Below, piece after piece: positions 25,005 through 36,061 of a DNA stretch of 64,000 nucleotides. The notes under the pieces were generated by a model. The model did no database searches, had not been told where the DNA came from, and saw nothing but the letters and a program-made list of their open reading frames with translations. How positions within the stretch are numbered: the first letter of the stretch is position 1; each line of letters opens with the position of its first letter. The translations under genes and the position numbers were made by a program. The stretch comes from Nansenia antarctica (lineage: Eukaryota; Chordata; Actinopteri; Argentiniformes; Microstomatidae): NCBI GenBank assembly GCA_963989245.1, contig OZ022348.1:33288395-33352394 (forward strand). The letters run 5' to 3'.

Positions 25005-25406
25005 TAGAAGCTGACTGAGAGGGTTCTTATGTGTTTCAGAGGTAGGTCTGAGAGGGTGGTTATGTGTTTCAGAGGTAGGTCTGGGAGTGTGGTTATGTGT
25101 TTCAGAGGTAGGTCTGGGAGGGTGGTTATGTTTCAGAGGTAGGTCTGGGAGGGTGGTTATGTTTCAGAGGTAGGTCTGGGAGGGGGGTTATGTGTTTCAG
25201 AGGTAGGTCTGGGAGGGTGGTTATGTTTCAGAGGTAGGTCTGGGAGGGTGGTTATGTGTTTCAGAGGTAGGTCTGGGAGGGTGGTTATGTTTCAGAGGTA
25301 GGTCTGGGAGGGTGGTTATGTGTTTCAGAGGTAGGTCTGGGAGGGTGGTTATGTTTCAGAGGTAGGTCTGGGAGGGTGGTTATGTGTTTCAGAGGTAGGT
25401 CTGGGC
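25005..25406. repeat. 33/29-bp minisatellite
   Basis: Units contain TTTCAGAGGTAGGTCTGGGA followed by GGGTGGTTATG, with or without an extra TGTG (33 or 29 bases), about 13 copies. The two length classes alternate towards the right side of the array. Confidence 0.92.
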
Positions 25407-26490
25407 TGTGGAGGGGATAACAGATAGAGAAGCAGTGGAGGCTTCAAAGGCCTGTGGGTGAGATGTAATCACTATTACCTAAAAAAAGCAATCCACCGCA
25501 AATAGAATGCTTCAACACACATCTGCATCGCGAGTGGACAAGAAACCCTTTACTCTATCAGAATACAGGACACATAGGAGGATTTTGTTCAGTTGTGTAT
25601 TGATCTACAGTGTGTCTCCCTTTCTCCATTCGTCTGTCATTTAAGTCTTTTCTCTGCTGTAGTTTCTTCACTCAATGATTATAGAAAGAGGCCATGTGTA
25701 TGTATGTCTCCATCCAGTGACTTACAGTAGGGGAGCTTGGCTGAACTGGTTCAAAACAAATCTGACATAAATTGTTAAGATGTGGGAACTCGACTCAGAC
25801 AGTTTACCCCTAACTGCCTATAAATACATAATAATGGAAGGCATGCTATTTCGAGATTCATCACCACTTGCAGCACTTGGGATTGGATTGGTACCACTGT
25901 TAGACACTTTATGTTTTCTAGTGTAATTCCTATATATATATATATATATATTTTACTTCAGTTCTACACCTAGGTACATTGTCCTTTCATGGTGGATACG
26001 TTTTCTCTTGAAGAGTGAAGTTAATTGAAATGTGCATACAATTCCAGTGAGCTAAAAGGTGAACAATGTACTGTATATGTGACAGGGCATGGTTAAAAAG
26101 TCCGCAAGTAGGGCAAAATCATTTTCTGTTTTTTCCAGATTATGAAAGGGTAGATTGTAAGCTTTAAAATGATGTGTCATACATTGAAATCTGAAACAAG
26201 TTGAAGAAGTCATGGATAGTTTAATGTTGATACCCCCTGAACCACCGTACTGAGATATCCAGCCTCAAAGTCTTCAGAGACGTTTTTCACAGAGGTAATG
26301 GATGGGAACAATAGCTGGTTAACTCCACCCTAATCACTCCCTCAAGACAACCACACCCTCAAGACAACCACTCCCCCATTACACTACCTGTCATTACCTA
26401 CCTGTCATCTGTCAGTGGGGTTGTCAGCTAACCCTCAGGAAACAAAATTGCAGGGCTGACATGTTTAAATAGCTAAATAATAATAATAAT
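25407..26490. other. Stretch without recognised feature
   Basis: A (TA)n run lies at 25932-25951; otherwise no feature can be supported. Confidence 0.4.
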
Positions 26491-27016
26491 TAGGGATGCA
26501 CGATATTATCGGCACCGATATTTATCGGCCCGATAATGGGACATTAATGTTTATCGGTATTTATCGGTTTTATAAAATTTAGCCGATATTTAACCGATAT
26601 TATGAAGCCGGAAATATTTCTGCTTCCGGTTTCCGGTTTCCGCGCTCTGCTTCCGGTTTCCGCACTCAGGCACGCAGTTTGTTTTGACGAGACGCGAGCG
26701 AAACATGCCTTCCCCGGTGTGGACATGCTTCACAGTTTCTGAGGCAGATATTGCGTTTGCAATTTGCAACACATGTTCGACAAAAGTTCGGAGAGGAGGG
26801 CAAAGGTCTACGAGTTACAACACAACGACACATCTTGTAGCGGGTAGATAGTAATATCCCTCCCCTGGCCCCTCTGTTTTCCCTTGATAGCTGACAAGCT
26901 AACGGGTGAAGTAGCGAGGCCTGCTAGCAGCTAGCCTACAACCCCTAGCCAGCAATGGCTAACGTTGAGGCTAGCGGACCTAGCACAGCTAGCGGACCTA
27001 GCACAGCCGAGACGTA

Positions 27017-27390
27017 AATGGCTAGCTGGGACACCCACTCTAAGTGCGCAGCGTGTCTGGGATTAATCCACGCCCAGGCCGCTGTTATCTCTACCGATGA
27101 GTGTATCCACTGTGCAGTGTTCCCCAAGAAACTTCTCCGCTGACGGCTAAGTCGCATGGCTAGCCTGTCGGGAGAAGATCCGCTGCCATCACAGTCTAAC
27201 GCGGACATGTCTCCAGGTTTACCGACACCATGCTGGGCGGACTTAGTGCCACATAGCCCTGACATCGGTTTCCCGGTACTGGATGACAAGGGAATTGACA
27301 GCTTTACCGCTGCTCGCTATTGTAATGTTCTTGACAGACACGGACACGACTTTACTGTAGACATGTAGTTTATTTCTGGTTGCTGGCCGC
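27017..27390 (+). pseudogene. DIRS/Ngaro-like gag fragment
   Basis: The frame from ATG 27017 reads MASWDTHSKCAACLGLIHAQ and then ECIHCAVFPKKLLR before a stop. The pattern C-x2-C-LG-x2-HA...C-x2-C resembles the N-terminal gag region of tyrosine-recombinase (DIRS-like) retroelements of fish. Downstream frames are short and broken. The family call is from memory of the motif and uncertain. Confidence 0.4.
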
Positions 27391-27824
27391 GACCTACGGC
27401 AACTCCGTTGGGACACGACGGATACAGAAAGCGAATCACATCAGTCTGTTAGTGTGGTGTAGTGAGACAACACACAGTATGTTACAGCTATGACCCTAGG
27501 AGAGACTCGGACAATGATGAGGTCGCACAACGCATCTAATTACTCTTAGGTGAGCCTTTTTTGTTTTCATAAAAGGAGGCCAGATCTTGGCAAAAAAACG
27601 CATTGTGCACTGTCTATAACAGATTTAGTTTGTTAGAGGAAATAATAAATGAACATTTGAAGAGTCAGAAGTGTTCTCTTTGTTGTGTTAACAATAGTGA
27701 TGTAAGTTAGATTTGGTGAGATCACTATGGAATATTAAATCATCAATCTTTGCTCACTACATAGCCTTTCTTACCTTCAGGTGTGCATGAACTACAGGTT
27801 ATCAACTGTGAAATGATATCTGAA

Positions 27825-27905
27825 TGGTCTTTATTGTCATTGATATAGTACAGGTACCAAACAACGACATTTGGGAGGGGGAGCTCCCCTGGGGCTAGGA
27901 AAGAA
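27825..27905 (+). mobile_element. Retroposon tail shared with the end of the window
   Basis: TTTATTGTCATTGATATAGT plus ACAGGTACCAAACAACGA and GCTCCCCTGG also occurs at 63848-63915. The order is the same, with scattered differences. This marks a dispersed retroposon 3' end of unknown family. Confidence 0.55.
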
Positions 27906-27989
27906 AAAATTAAATAATAATAATAATATCGGTATCGGTATCGGTTATCGGCCACGAGAAGCGGGTAAATATCGGTATCTGGTACACAC

Positions 27990-29120
27990 AAACACACTAA
28001 AATGGTGCATGAAACATACTGTACAGTATGTTGCATGTTTAGTAGGTCTGCAACAAATGTATTTATTCATTATGTTTTATCTTTGACAATGTATTTCTTC
28101 CTCCCACCATCTCATTAGTTTTGGAGAGGGGTGGCATAATTGTGGTGAGCAGTTTCAGTGGTCTGATATAACTGATGCTAACAACGGGGCTATCTACCTT
28201 ACTCACAAAACAACAAATAACTGTTTGGCTATCCTAAGTAAACAACACAAAATCCTAGTATACAACACATGTAACTCACTAAAACTTACCCAAGAACACA
28301 GGAGAAGGTCTGTCTGCAGACGACTGTCCCATGAAAGTGCAGTGGAGATCAATGTCTGACATTCCGTTGTCATCTGTCATCGTCAGATTCGGAGTTCGGA
28401 GATCCCGTTCGGAGTTCCCGTTATGTATAGTCCAATATGAAGGAGTTCATTAATTGCCCACTGTCAATATTTCTGCCTGCTTATGAAATTCTGTTGATAG
28501 CATTAGCGAGAGCTTCAGCCTCCATCTTGTAAACTTGTCAACAAACGCAGATGGCTCCTTACATACAGCTGGGGTGGGCGTGGCTACACACACTGCCACA
28601 CTAATACCCCCCACCCGACTTTGCTAACTAAATGTAGGTATTTAGTGAATGTAAAACTGTTGGATATGATATCGAGTGGGTTCTTCATCGCTTAAATTTT
28701 CATCCTATGCCAAAAACCGGAAAACACATTTTTTCACAACAAGACTTGTTTGGCTCGATTGCGAGCTTTCACAATTGCCGAGATGCGGACCTTTTAATGA
28801 AACCCTGTCACATATTGGTATAGCAGGAAATCTCCTCCATGTGCAGATCCAGCATCGTAGGTTGAGGTGATCTCTGGTGATTTGTGCTCAGGAGGTACGT
28901 TTCTGTTTCTGGAGTTCCTGATGTTTTCTAAACCATCTACTGTTCCCCTCTGTGTGCACAGCAGTACTGAGAGAATGGCCCTACTGTACACAGTTTTTTG
29001 TCTGACTGCACTAGTTAGAATTTTCCTGTTCTGTTGGCAAATAATTTAGCTTATTTTAAGTAATATTTCCCCCATTTTATTGCTTTTTCTTCTTGTTTTT
29101 GAGAGCTGACTTTTTGCAGT
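27990..29120. other. Stretch without recognised feature
   Basis: No gene or repeat is recognised. Short direct repeats (GTCATC/TTCGGAGTTC) occur at 28375-28425. Confidence 0.4.
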
Positions 29121-30232
29121 GTAGCCAGGGACAGGGTGAGACAGACAGTGTAGCCAGGGACAGGGTGAGACAGACAGTGTAGACAGGGACAGGGTGAGAC
29201 AGGCAGTGTAGCCAGGGACAGGGTGAGACAGGCAGGGTGAGACAGGGTCAGGGTGAGACAGACAGTGTAGCCAGGGACAGGGTGAGACAGACAGTGTAGC
29301 CAGGGACAGGGTGAGACAGGCAGTGTAGCCAGGGACAGGGTGAGACAGACAGTGTAGCCAGGGACAGGGTGAGACAGACAGTGTAGCCAGGGACAGGGTG
29401 AGACAGACAGTGTAGCCAGGGACAGGGTGAGACAGGGACAGGGTGAGACAGACAGTGTAGCCAGGGACAGGGTGAGACAGGGACAGGGTGAGACAGACAG
29501 TGTAGACAGGGACAGGGTGAGACAGGGACAGGGTGAGACAGGCAGTGTAGCCAGGGACAGGGTGAGACAGGGACAGGGTGAGACAGACAGTGTAGCCAGG
29601 GACAGGGTGAGACAGACAGTGTAGCCAGGGACAGGGTGAGACAGACAGTGTAGCCAGGGACAGGGTGAGACAGACAGTGTAGCCAGGGACAGGGTGAGAC
29701 AGGGACAGGGTGAGACAGGCAGTGTAGCCAGGGACAGGGTGAGACAGACAGTGTAGCCAGGGACAGGGTGAGACAGGCAGTGTAGCCAGGGACAGGGTGA
29801 GACAGGGACAGGGTGAGACAGGCAGTGTAGCCAGGGACAGGGTGAGACAGGGACAGGGTGAGACAGGCAGTGTAGCCAGGGACAGGGTGAGACAGACAGT
29901 GTAGACAGGGACAGGGTGAGACAGGGACAGGGTGAGACAGGCAGTGTAGCCAGGGACAGGGTGAGACAGGGACAGGGTGAGACAGACAGTGTAGCCAGGG
30001 ACAGGGTGAGACAGACAGTGTAGCCAGGGACAGGGTGAGACAGACAGTGTAGCCAGGGACAGGGTGAGACAGGGACAGGGTGAGACAGGCAGTGTAGCCA
30101 GGGACAGGGTGAGACAGGCAGTGTAGCCAGGGACAGGGTGAGACAGGCAGTGTAGCCAGGGACAGGGTGAGACAGGGACAGGGTGAGACAGGGACAGGGT
30201 GAGACAGGCAGTGTAGCCAGGGACAGGGTGAG
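29121..30232. repeat. 29/15-bp minisatellite, about 1.1 kb
   Basis: Units of GTGTAGCCAGGGACAGGGTG plus AGACAGACA (29 bases), interspersed with a short AGACAGGGACAGGGTG unit. The 342-residue open frame on the minus strand (HPVPGYTACLTLS repeats) is a product of the array and carries no other protein feature. Confidence 0.95.
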
Positions 30233-30611
30233 ACCTGTTCCCTCAGGCCAGAACCAGGAGCCTGGGGGGGATGCATCCCCTGTATTAGGGAAATGTTTAA
30301 CTATCTAAATACAAAATCGAAAAAGGTAGCCTGGTTTCTTCAAATGCATAGGAAAATGTATTTACAAGCATGTCAGACAAGCCTGACAGTCAAACCGTTC
30401 TCAGGAAAGTGTTTACAGAGAGGAAACATGGATTTTTATACACAGGTAACAGTCATGCCCTCAGGTAAGGTCCAAACCAATCATAGTGATGGGAGGTCAC
30501 ATTTACAGTGAAGATGAGGAAGAGGGATGACGGTGATGCGGGAGACTTTGGCCCTCCCTTTCCAATAGTATCACAAAGGTGGAGCTGAAGGGGACAGGAG
30601 TGAACAAGAAA

Positions 30612-30722
30612 GCTATCACCCTGGCACCGCGTGGGTCAACATCGTCATCTATCACCCTGGCACCGCGTGGGTCAACATCGTCATGCTATCACCCTGGCAC
30701 CGCGTGGGTCAACATCGTCATG
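30612..30722. repeat. Three-copy tandem repeat of about 37 bases
   Basis: CTATCACCCTGGCACCGCGT plus GGGTCAACATCGTCAT occurs three times, with small indels between copies. Flanking DNA (30233-30611 and 30723-31165) has no recognised feature. Confidence 0.85.
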
Positions 30723-31163
30723 GGTTTCTAGGCGTCATAGACAGACCAGGGAAAACAAAGGAGGTGGTCAAGCCTTTGTAACTATTCCAATGTATCTGTT
30801 GTTGAGCAAATGGTAAATCTTGAGCAGAGGAACCGGTTTTCATTGTCTACCAGGTTTGGGTTGTCATGTGTTCATCTGCCCAGACAGTCTTAATGATATT
30901 CACAAAATGACAAAATGTCTGTCAGACAAAATAAGTCCTGTACACCTGTCATGGTTCAGCCTGGGGGGGACCCCAGTGTCTCTATCCCTTGTCATGGTTC
31001 AACAGCTTTGAAGTCATACTGCGTCCTACTCACAGGAAGTGGAAGGCAAATGCTGCTGCGCTGGAGTTCTGTCATCTTACATCAAGTGGAGTCAAACACA
31101 ACTCTGTCATTTAATATTCATAACCTTCTGTCTCCCCCACTCCGTTTATGTACGTTGGACTGT

Positions 31164-31166
<3 letters not shown>

Positions 31167-31229
<63 letters not shown>

Positions 31230-31270
31230 TGTAATGAGTCAGTGTTGGACTGTGTCTCTCTCTCTCTCTG
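31167..31270. repeat. (CT)n microsatellite, duplicated with its flank
   Basis: A CT run (31167-31225), then TGTGTTGTAATGAGTCAGTG and TTGGACTGTGTCTC leading into a second short CT run. The flank itself is repeated at 31270-31290. Confidence 0.85.
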
Positions 31271-31290
31271 TGTTGTAATGAGTCAGTGTT

Positions 31291-31933
31291 GACAGATATA
31301 CGAGGCTGTCAGGGCTCACCCACACCGCGTGGCTAACAAAGGAAGAGACCTCAGTCACACTCTGAGAAAGAGTGAGGGTAGAGAGAGAGAGAGAGAGAGA
31401 GAGGGAAGGGAGACAGGGTGGAGGAGGAGGAGGATGTGGTTAAAACTAACAGGATGCGATGCAGCATTTTGTAGAGCGTGACATTAGGCCATCATGCACC
31501 AGAATGGATTTCAGACAGAAATCAATGAAATGACACCCTCAATACGTGGCAGACAAAAAAACATTCACCTTTCTCTCTCACCCTCTAGGTGAGAGTGAGG
31601 GGAGGGGGCATAGCCATCTAGATTATGACTTAGATGAGTTAGTGAAAGTGGTGTCCAGAGCTCTTCAGTCTCAGCCTAATGTGGTTCTTGGAATGAGCCC
31701 CGCTGGGCTTGGCAGACTTTCTGCACAGTGCCTAAAGCAGATTGTGAGAAGTCATTTCCATCTGTGGTGTGTGTTTGTGGTGGGGGGAGGCACCCACCCA
31801 GGCATGGCTATCAGACACAGACGCCCCCCCCCCCCCCCTCCCCCCGGTCAAGCAGTATGTCCTAATTGAATTATGCAGCTTCTGGTGGGCTCTGGCCTGT
31901 GAGTACAATTTCTCTGTACTTCCATTCATTTTT
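31291..31933. other. Stretch without recognised gene
   Basis: Contains a (GA)n run at 31380-31402 and a C-rich tract at 31824-31846. The short open frames here show no recognisable domain. Confidence 0.4.
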
Positions 31934-32580
31934 TCATTTACATTTTTGGCATTTAGCAGATGCCTTATTCCAAAGCGACTTACAATCAATACATTTGAAT
32001 ACTAAGCAAGTGAATCATCAATCCACCAGTCGTAGCAGGAAGAGTAATCCATCTCAGGCCCGGGGCCATTGATAGAAGGAAAAACCTTCTTCTATCACCT
32101 TCTTCTAAACCATTTTCTTTTATATAGACACTGGAGAAACAGAGAAACAGTACAAGGGGAGCAATAGAAGCTTTAGGAGACACAGTAGAGGGGAAAAGCG
32201 GGTGTCTTCGGGAGACGCAGTGCTGGGGGGCAGTAGATGTCTTAGGAGGAGCAGTTAAGGTGGAACCCGAAGAGATGGGTCTTCAGTCTACGACGGAAGA
32301 TGGGTAGTGACTCTGCAGTTCTGACAGCCGTGGGAAGCTCATTCCACCAGCGGGGAGCCAGTGTCGTGAAGAGACGTGATCGGGCAGCATGACTGCCGTG
32401 TTGGTGAAGAGGTGGTGGGGCCAGTCGGCCAGCCGAGGTGGAGGAGCGGGCTGGAGTTTGGGGGGTGACCATTTCCTTCAGGTAGGCAGGGGCTGTCCCT
32501 TTAGCTGCTTGGTATGCAAGCACCAGGGTCTTGAATCTGATGCGAGCAGCTATCGGGAGCCACTGCAGGGTGCACTGTCA
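31934..32580 (-). pseudogene. 5'-truncated L2-like LINE fragment
   Basis: Minus-strand frame 32523-32242 encodes the end of ORF2 (LAYQAAKGTAPAYLKEMV, then RSRLFTTLAPRWWNELPTAV and FRRRLKTHLF). Homology continues upstream to about 32580. The LINE tail lies at 31936-31985 (reverse complement of the CGTCTGCTAAATG-type end). Same family as 41790-42815. Confidence 0.85.
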
Positions 32581-32768
32581 AGGACATTGTCAAGGACAAT
32601 CTTCTGCATCACCATGCTGAGCAGTGATATTGACTGCACAGTGTGTTTACATAGATACCAGAGGAGCAGTTATCGTGCAGGCAGGAACTGAGTCTGTTCT
32701 GTTGGGGTTTCAGGTTGGTCCTGTGCTCTACTTCCTGGCGTTCCTCCTCCTAGTGCAATGGACAGGAT

Positions 32769-33608
32769 GGGAGCAGGCATGGGAGCAGGCCTGGGAGGAG
32801 GTCTGGGAGGAGGTCTGGGAGGAGGTCTGAGAGGAGGTCTGAGAGGAGGTCTGAGAGGAGGTCTGAGAGGAGGTCTGAGAGGAGGTCTGGGAGGAGGTCT
32901 GAGAGGTCTGGGAGGAGGTCTGAGAGGAGGTCTGGGAGGAGGTCTGAGAGGAGGTCTGAGAGGTCTGAGAGGAGGTCTGAGAGGAGGTCTGAGAGGAGGT
33001 TTTGGAGGAGGTCTGGGAGGAGGTCTGAGAGGAGGTCTGAGAGGTCTGGGAGGAGGTCTGAGAGGAGGTCTGAGAGGAGGTCTGGGAGGAGGTCTGAGAG
33101 GAGGTCTGAGAGGAGGTCTGAGAGGAGGTCTGAGAGGTCTGGGAGGAGGTCTGAGAGGAGGTCTGAGAGGAGGTCTGAGAGGAGGTCTGAGAGGTCTGGG
33201 AGGAGGTCTGAGATAGGTCTGGGAGGAGGTCTGAGAGGAGGTCTGAGAGGTCTGGGAGGAGGTCTGAGAGGAGGTCTGGGAGGAGGTCTGAGAGGAGGTC
33301 TGAGAGGAGGTCTGAGAGGAGGTCTGAGAGGAGGTCTGAGAGGTCTGGGAGGAGGTCTGAGAGGAGGTCTGAGAGGTCTGAGAGGAGGTCTGGGAGGAGG
33401 TCTGAGAGGAGGTCTGGGAGGAGGTCTGGGAGGTCTGAGAAGAGGTCTGGGAGGAGGTCTGGGAGGTCTGAGAGGAGGTCTGAGAGGAGGTCTGGGAGGA
33501 GGTCTGGGAGGAGGTCTGAGAGGAGGTCTGAGAGGAGGTCTGGGAGGAGGTCTGAGAGGAGGTCTGAGAGGAGGTCTGAGAGGAGGTCTGGGAGGAGGTC
33601 TGAGAGGA
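32769..33608. repeat. 12/9-bp-based minisatellite (GGTCTGAGAGGA)
   Basis: About 840 bases of GGTCTG(A/G)GAGGA units (12 bases) interrupted by nine-base GGTCTGAGA units. Units in multiples of three keep frames open: Gly-Leu-rich on plus, Asp-Leu-Leu or Gln-Thr-Ser-rich on minus. No start context or flanking domain supports a protein. Confidence 0.95.
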
Positions 33609-34019
33609 CCATGTGGGACACAGGTGATGGATAAGGAAGGGGCTGATTCATTGCTTTGTCCAGTGGAGCTGACAGCCAGTCCCCAAAGGGGCCAAAGAGA
33701 GGGAGAACAGAAGTTCTCTGTGCCTGCCTGTCCTGTATACCTGTCTGTCCTGTATACCTGTCTGTCCTGTATACCTGTCTGTCCTGTATACCTGTCTGTC
33801 CTGTATACCTGTCTGTCCTGTATACCTGTCTGTCCTGTATACCTGTCTGTCCTGTATACCTGTCTGTCCTGTATACCTGTCTGTCCTGTATACCTGTCTG
33901 TCCTGTATACCTGTCTGTCCTGTATACCTGTCTGTCCTCTATACCTGTCTGTCCTGTATACCTGTCTGTCCTGTATACCTGTCTGTCCTGTATACCTGTC
34001 TGTCCTGTATACCTGTCTG

Positions 34020-35096
34020 TAGGGATGCACCGAATATTCGGCCACCGAATGTATTCGGCCGAATATCGCAAAATAAAGCACATTCGGTATTCGGCCGAAT
34101 GTGTGAAAACACCGAATGTTTACCACCGAATAGTGGCCGTGTTTTGATGACGCAATACAATTAAATATAACTCTCAACAGGCGCGCGGCGCAAGGCGACG
34201 CGCTTTCAAAACTGGCTGCGTTCGTAAATTCACTCAGGAAATCCGATCAGCACTCGTGGAATGCCTCTCGTCCAATCAAATGACTCGGTTTCTCTATGAC
34301 GTCGGGCCCAGTGTGCGCTCCAGCGCTCTCAGAGCGACTTTACGAACGCAACCTTACACTCATCTAGCTAGTTAGCTTAGCAGTCGTAGCTCAATTTAAA
34401 ATTGGAGTGAGAAGCAGAGTTGTTGCCTTGTTGAAAACATATTCAGACTCCCAGCTGTTCTACACGAGTTTATGACATGCAGCTGTATCATGCAGTGGTT
34501 TCTATGCAAACCAGAGACTATAAAAACAAAATATATTCATTCTGAAATAACATGAACTATTATCCTTACACTCAGGTGGACTCAATTCAACTTGTTGAAT
34601 GACTTGTTGAAGACATTTAGCATTTGACCTAATTTTAAGAGTGACAAAGGGTCTGAATACTTATGTACATGAGGTATTTCTGTATTTACATTTTAATACA
34701 TTTGCAAACATTAAAAAACTTTTTACTTAGATTATGGGGTACTGTGTGTGGATTGATGGCAAATCTATTAAAAAATGTGAAAAAAGTGAAGGGGTCTAAA
34801 TACTTTCTGAAGCCTATGTAGAGACAAATCATGAATATCATTAACTTGAACCCTGGAAAGCAGTAGAGATTAAATCCCACGATAATTAGTTATAATAAGT
34901 TATATATAAAAGTTCTTTTTTTTTCAATCTCAATTTCTTTCTTTGAGAAGCATGAATAAAAAGCAAAATGTATTTAGTTTATGCAATGATAAAATTAAAA
35001 ACTGCCGATACACATTCGGTATTCGGTATTCGGCCAAGTGTTTCCTTAAATTCGGCTTCGGCCTCGGCCAAGAATTTTCATTTCGGTGCATCCCTA
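34020..35096. mobile_element. hAT element in the 17-bp array, target duplication CCTGTCTG
   Basis: The ends are TAGGGATGCACCGAATA (34020) and ATTTCGGTGCATCCCTA (to 35096). The octamer CCTGTCTG flanks both sides perfectly (34012-34019 and 35097-35104). ATTCGG/CCGAAT motifs fill both ends. The interior is composite: 34171-34489 is shared, inverted, with the hAT at 21141-22654, and about 34590-34835 resembles the right end of a different Tc1-like element (GGGTCTGAATACTTATGTAC). No transposase frame. Confidence 0.92.
34590..34835. mobile_element. Tc1-like transposon end fragment inside the hAT
   Basis: Contains GTCTGAATACTTATGTACAT, ATTATGGGGTACTGTGTGTG and GGGGTCTAAATACTTTCTGA, the familiar sub-terminal motifs of a fish Tc1 family. 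Only one end is present and there is no TA-flanked full copy. Confidence 0.6.
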
Positions 35097-35144
35097 CCTG
35101 TCTGTCCTGTATACCTGTCTGTCCTGTATACCTGTCCTGTATAC

Positions 35145-36061
35145 TAGGGATGGACGGTTTCCAATTATTGAAACCGAAAAACCGTCAAAGACTAAAACCG
35201 GGGTTTTCCGGTTAACCGAAAAAAAGAAGAAGAAGAAAAAAAAAAGAGCGCCAATTTCAAATAATTGAGCCCTACTGCTACAATACACTCATGTCGAACA
35301 CCATTAAAACACCGTAAGCACAGTCGCAACACATTTAGGCTACTTAGTTTCACAAATATAAGTGGAAAGGCAGACTTTTGTAAGCTACACCATACATGAA
35401 AACACATGAACACTTAACACACCAGCTCCGCTGATCCAGGGTGCACGCCTGCACGGAAGATCATCTCTTGGAACAGCGTCTTTATTGAATGAACTGCTTT
35501 CTCAATATCTTGGTTCTTAGACAAAGTTTCAGCTGCTGCTCAATGTATTTAAATTCTTGAATACTGCTCAATAATCACTGAAATATTAGACTTAGAATTA
35601 TGCAGTGAACATACTTAAAGCTTTTCATAAAAACCACATGCCGCGAGACTGACTCGTCCTGAACTGTCGTAAGTCAATCAACAAAGAATGCCCCATCAAA
35701 ATAAAAGTGCCCAAAATAAATGTACTAATACAGATAGAGATAAATACAGAACTACCTTTGCGTCACTAAGTGACCGCGTATCTTCTGAGACATGCGTTCT
35801 GTCATCACTTTCAGTAGCGCCTTCACACACAGTGGCGCTGTGCACAAACACTCTTGATCCGTATAGCTCTTGTTTTATTATATTGTGGTTTAGTAAATAC
35901 TGCACTTGGAGTTACATTCAATGCATGATTTGTGCTATAGAACATAAATAAAGTATAATAATAAAAAAAAAAAAATCCGGTTTCAGACGGTTTTGATAAA
36001 AAAACGTTTCTATTTTTATAAACCCCGGTTTTCGGTATAACCGAAAAACCGTCCATCCCTA
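35145..36061. mobile_element. hAT element in the 17-bp array, target duplication CTGTATAC
   Basis: The ends are TAGGGATGGACGGTTT (35145) and its inverse AAACCGTCCATCCCTA (to 36061). Perfect octamers CTGTATAC lie at 35137-35144 and 36062-36069. Sub-terminal AACCGG/CCGGTT motifs occur at both ends. The 917-base length and the lack of any transposase frame make it non-autonomous. An A-rich tract lies at 35962-35975. Confidence 0.92.

Larger units (their letters stand above)
26491..27980 (+). mobile_element. BED-finger hAT element, 3'-truncated, with a nested retroelement fragment
   Basis: The left end TAGGGATGCACGATATTATC and the repeated ATCGGTATTTATCGG motifs are typical of a fish hAT family. 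The same ATCGGTATCGG motif reappears inverted in function at 27930-27980, but the matching right terminus is absent. 26698-26830 encodes a BED-type zinc finger start (VWTCFTVSEADIAFAICNTC, then YNTTTHL). Between these, 26955-27390 holds a retroelement gag-like fragment. Confidence 0.65.

Noticed and set aside
29248..30276. 342-residue minus-strand frame of HPVPGYTACLTLS repeats
   Set aside because: It is a translation of the 29/15-bp minisatellite, with no unique sequence beyond the array.
32728..34177. 451- and 475-residue minus-strand frames over the GGTCTGAGAGGA and 17-bp arrays
   Set aside because: Both run through two unrelated minisatellites in two frames, which a real gene would not do.
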